Shown: piece by piece, positions 5,077-7,925 of the stretch
Layout: every line of letters starts with the position of its first letter
How positions within the stretch are numbered: position 1 is the stretch's first letter
Origin: Alistipes sp.
Lineage (GTDB): Bacteria > Bacteroidota > Bacteroidia > Bacteroidales > Rikenellaceae
Reading direction: 5' to 3'
DNA length: 7,925 bases
Assembly (NCBI GenBank): GCA_022511355.1
Contig: JAFLRS010000081.1
Location: 1-7,925 of the forward strand
Translations under genes and position numbers: made by a program
Notes under the pieces: model-generated
Told to the model about the DNA's origin: nothing
The model's input: the letters and a program-made list of their open reading frames with translations, nothing else
Databases searched by the model: none

Positions 5077-7925
5077 TTAGAATACGATGTTTACTCCGAG
5101 GATGAACGATTTGGTCTGCGGCACATCGACAGTACGATAACCGTTGATTGCAACATCGGGGTCGATGTTGGGCGTCGCCGACCATATCATGAACGGATTG
5201 GTGGCCTTGAAATAGACGCGCAGTTTATCGATGTGACGTTTGAACGGAATGTTGTATCCGAAGGTAATTTCGCGCATTCGAATGTTGTCCGAGGATTTGA
5301 TTATACGGCTCGAGAAACGGTCCCAGCGGTAAGTAGCCGAGTCAGTCTCGTCGCCCTCGTAGGAAGCGTCAAACGGAATGGGATATTTGGCATTGCGGTT
5401 TTCGGGAGTCCAGAAGTCCGATGCATCGGCCATCTGGTTGGTGGACCATGAACGGAAACCGTCGCTGTGGGTGAAATATCCCAGATAGTCGAACAGACTG
5501 CCGCCGAACTGATAAGAAATCAGGAACGACAGGTCGAAATTCTTATAGGTGAACGTGTTGGTCATACCTCCGAGGAAATCGGGAAGAGCTTTTCCCATGA
5601 TGCCGCTGCCGGCTTCGATATAGTAGTTGGTCACGCCCTTGCTGTGGTCCGAAGGATCCAACCAGAATTGTCCGTAACCGTTGTCGGGATTCACGCCGGC
5701 CCATTCGGGCAGATAGAACGTGTACATCGATTCGCCTTCGCGCAGCAAATACATCGAACCGTCGCCATAGTTGATGTCGGCGCCGTCGGGCAGCTCTTTA
5801 ACTATCGAACGCTGCCACGTGAAGTTGAAATCGGTCGTCCACGTGAAGTTTCGCGTGCGGATGTTGGCCGAACTGATTTCCACCTCGACACCGTCGTTGA
5901 GCAGACGGCCGATGTTGGTGGTATAGCTGTCGAAACCGGTTACGGCCGACGACGGACGGTCGAACAACAGCGAATTGGTGTTTTTGCGATAGTATTCGGC
6001 ACCGATGGTTACGCGGTCGTACAGATTCCATTCGAATCCGGCATTCAGATTCTGCGACTTCTCCCAACCGAGCTTTCCGTTTTCGGGATTGCTCCAGTAC
6101 ATGGCGGGGTTCGAACCGTATCCGCCGGTAAGCGAGTAAAGACCCATGTGCGAATAGTAACCCGCAGGAAGATTTCCGTTGGTACCGAACGATGCCTTCA
6201 GTTTGAAGTCATAGAACAGGTCGTTGTCCTTGAGGAACTCCTCCTGACCCAGACGCCATGCAGCCGACACCGACCAGAAGTTGGCCCAGCGGTTGTCGCG
6301 GCCCAAACGCGACGAACCGTCACGACGGAAACTTGCCGATACATAGTATCTGTTGGCATAGTCGTAATTGGCGCTTGCGAAAAATGAGAGCATCGAAGAT
6401 GCGTTGTCGTAGCCGCCGGTTCCGTATGTCTGACCTACGGAGAGGGCAGGCAGCGAGCTGGATGCATAGTTGCTTGCTCCGGAATAGGAGTAGCTGTACT
6501 TATGATTCGACAGCTCGAATCCGACGAGCGCCGACAAGTGATGATCGACATTGAACGTGTCGGCATAACGAAGCGTCGTGGAGTTGTTGAGGTCCTTGAC
6601 ATAGAATGTGTATACGCCCGACAATCCCGACAGCGACTCTCCGTCCATCGACTGCGGGCTCCACCACATCGTCTCTTTCGTGTTGGTAAAGTCGTAGCCG
6701 AATACGTTCGACAGCTGCAGCTGCTCGCAGAATTTGATGTTTATGTCGAAATTCGACATACTGCGCATCGTGCTGAGTTTGTGGAACTCATGGTCATCCA
6801 TATTCAGAGAGAGATGCGGGTTGCGTGCAGAGCTTGCGCTCAACACGTTGCCGATTCCGGGATACAAATTGTACGACCCGTCGGGGTTCTTGACGGCAGC
6901 CGTGGGGTCGAGACTCGTCAGCATTCCTAACGGAGATGCATAGCCCATACCCTGTGCCTGGTCGCTTTGGTCGGAATGACCTCGCGACTGCGTGTATGCC
7001 ACCATCTGACGGAAAGAGAGACGCAGCCATTTTTTCGCCTGATAGTCCACATTCAGACGACCTGAAAAACGCTCGAAATTGGAACCCTGAACCACGCCGT
7101 CGGTATTGTTGTAGCCCAAACCGGCATAGACCGAAGCCTTGTTGTTGCCGGCGGTGAGGCTCACTTGATGATTCTGCGAAAAAGCGTTGCGGAAAATTTC
7201 ATCGCGCCAGTTGGTGTTGGTCTTTCCGGTGGGATCGCTCAGAACGCCGCCCAGACCGGTGCTGTCCAAACCGTAAGAGTCATAGTAATCCCTGACGAAC
7301 TCGCTTGCATAATAATCGCCCGCTCCCTCGCCGTAGGAGTTGTCCTGTGCGGCTTTGAAGTAAGTGATGAACTGTTCTGCATCCATCATTTGCAGACCTT
7401 TTTTGTTAGCAAGGTTCGTGACGCCGAACTCGCCCGAATAGGAGACTTTGGCTTCACCGCGGCTTCCGCGCTTGGTGGTGATGATTACGACTCCGTTTGC
7501 AGCTCGCGAACCATAGAGCGAAGCGGCTGCGGCATCTTTGAGGACCGTTACGGCTTCGATGTCATCGGGATTGAGGGTAGACATGAAGTTGGCGCTTTTG
7601 TAGCCTGCAGAACCTCCGTCGGTTGAAACCACAACGCCGTCGACGACATATAGAGGTTGGGTGCTTGCGGCAATAGAACCGACACCGCGAACCTGTATCA
7701 TGCCGAACGAACCCGGGTCTCCGTTGTCGGAAGCGACGCGAACGCCGGCCATTTTGCCGACCAGACCTTTGTCTACGGACTCTTTGGAGCCGTTGGCGAT
7801 GATATCGCCTTTGACTTGAGTAGCCGAGCCGGTGAAAGCCTCTTTTGTAGTTTGGCCGTAGGCCACGATAATTACGTCATCGATGGCGGTGTGTGACTCT
7901 TCGAGTTCGACATTGACCACCGATT
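5077..7925 (-). CDS. SusC/RagA-family TonB-dependent outer-membrane receptor (5' end cut by window)
   Basis: The outer-membrane barrel of a SusCD importer, moving large nutrients into the periplasm using TonB energy. About 948 residues are visible. The reading frame is open to the window edge, so the GTG at 7920 is an internal valine codon, not the start; the signal peptide and most of the usual N-terminal carboxypeptidase-regulatory-like domain lie outside. The visible part opens with VELEESHTAIDDVIIVAYG, the end of that domain plus the TonB-box-like segment. The plug domain follows (about residues 28-150 counted from 7920), including MIQVRGVGS, PLYVVDGVVV and the SusC hallmark IEAVTVLKDAAAASLYGSRA leading into ANGVVIITTKRG. 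The rest is beta-barrel with alternating strands and Tyr/Ser/Gly-rich loops, ending in FILGVNIVF with the C-terminal Phe expected for barrel insertion. The stop TAA is at 5079-5077, followed after 21 bases by the SusD partner. The promoter and any regulator are beyond the right edge. Confidence 0.97.
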   Translation of the reverse strand, partial: SVVNVELEESHTAIDDVIIVAYGQTTKEAFTGSATQVKGDIIANGSKESVDKGLVGKMAGVRVASDNGDPGSFGMIQVRGVGSIAASTQPLYVVDGVVVSTDGGSAGYKSANFMSTLNPDDIEAVTVLKDAAAASLYGSRAANGVVIITTKRGSRGEAKVSYSGEFGVTNLANKKGLQMMDAEQFITYFKAAQDNSYGEGAGDYYASEFVRDYYDSYGLDSTGLGGVLSDPTGKTNTNWRDEIFRNAFSQNHQVSLTAGNNKASVYAGLGYNNTDGVVQGSNFERFSGRLNVDYQAKKWLRLSFRQMVAYTQSRGHSDQSDQAQGMGYASPLGMLTSLDPTAAVKNPDGSYNLYPGIGNVLSASSARNPHLSLNMDDHEFHKLSTMRSMSNFDINIKFCEQLQLSNVFGYDFTNTKETMWWSPQSMDGESLSGLSGVYTFYVKDLNNSTTLRYADTFNVDHHLSALVGFELSNHKYSYSYSGASNYASSSLPALSVGQTYGTGGYDNASSMLSFFASANYDYANRYYVSASFRRDGSSRLGRDNRWANFWSVSAAWRLGQEEFLKDNDLFYDFKLKASFGTNGNLPAGYYSHMGLYSLTGGYGSNPAMYWSNPENGKLGWEKSQNLNAGFEWNLYDRVTIGAEYYRKNTNSLLFDRPSSAVTGFDSYTTNIGRLLNDGVEVEISSANIRTRNFTWTTDFNFTWQRSIVKELPDGADINYGDGSMYLLREGESMYTFYLPEWAGVNPDNGYGQFWLDPSDHSKGVTNYYIEAGSGIMGKALPDFLGGMTNTFTYKNFDLSFLISYQFGGSLFDYLGYFTHSDGFRSWSTNQMADASDFWTPENRNAKYPIPFDASYEGDETDSATYRWDRFSSRIIKSSDNIRMREITFGYNIPFKRHIDKLRVYFKATNPFMIWSATPNIDPDVAINGYRTVDVPQTKSFILGVNIVF

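Noticed and set aside
7918..7920. GTG as the start codon of the SusC-like gene
   Set aside because: The frame stays open to the window edge and the residues there belong to the middle of a SusC N-terminal region, so the gene begins outside the window.

Overview
This is an ordinary stretch of a Bacteroidota (probably Bacteroidales) chromosome. All four genes lie on the minus strand. The evidence for the phylum is a SusC/SusD outer-membrane pair, a TAnnTTTG-type promoter box, and starts that lack a Shine-Dalgarno sequence. The moderately high G+C and the protein style would suit a gut Rikenellaceae/Alistipes-like organism, but that narrower placement is a guess.

Layout in transcription order (right to left): a SusC-type TonB-dependent receptor (7925 to 5077, 5' end cut by the window edge), then 21 bases later a SusD/RagB-type surface lipoprotein (5055 to 3685). 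A strong intrinsic terminator (3660 to 3626) closes this unit. A new promoter box (3593 to 3586) follows, then a secreted S9-family serine peptidase (3561 to 1027), and 24 bases after its stop a complete PfkB-family kinase of the adenosine-kinase type (1002 to 1). There is no unexplained gap above 300 bases; the largest non-coding piece is the 123-base punctuation region 3562-3684. I saw no RNA gene, mobile element or CRISPR array.

Functionally, the SusC/SusD pair forms an outer-membrane nutrient importer whose substrate cannot be read from the sequence. The adjacent S9 peptidase acts outside the cytoplasm on peptides. This makes a peptide-uptake role (as known for the RagAB member of the SusCD family) a reasonable but unproven alternative to glycan uptake; no glycan-degrading enzyme is visible here. 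The kinase is cytoplasmic, probably co-transcribed with the peptidase, and probably phosphorylates a nucleoside or sugar. I did not find a clearly new biological system in this window.
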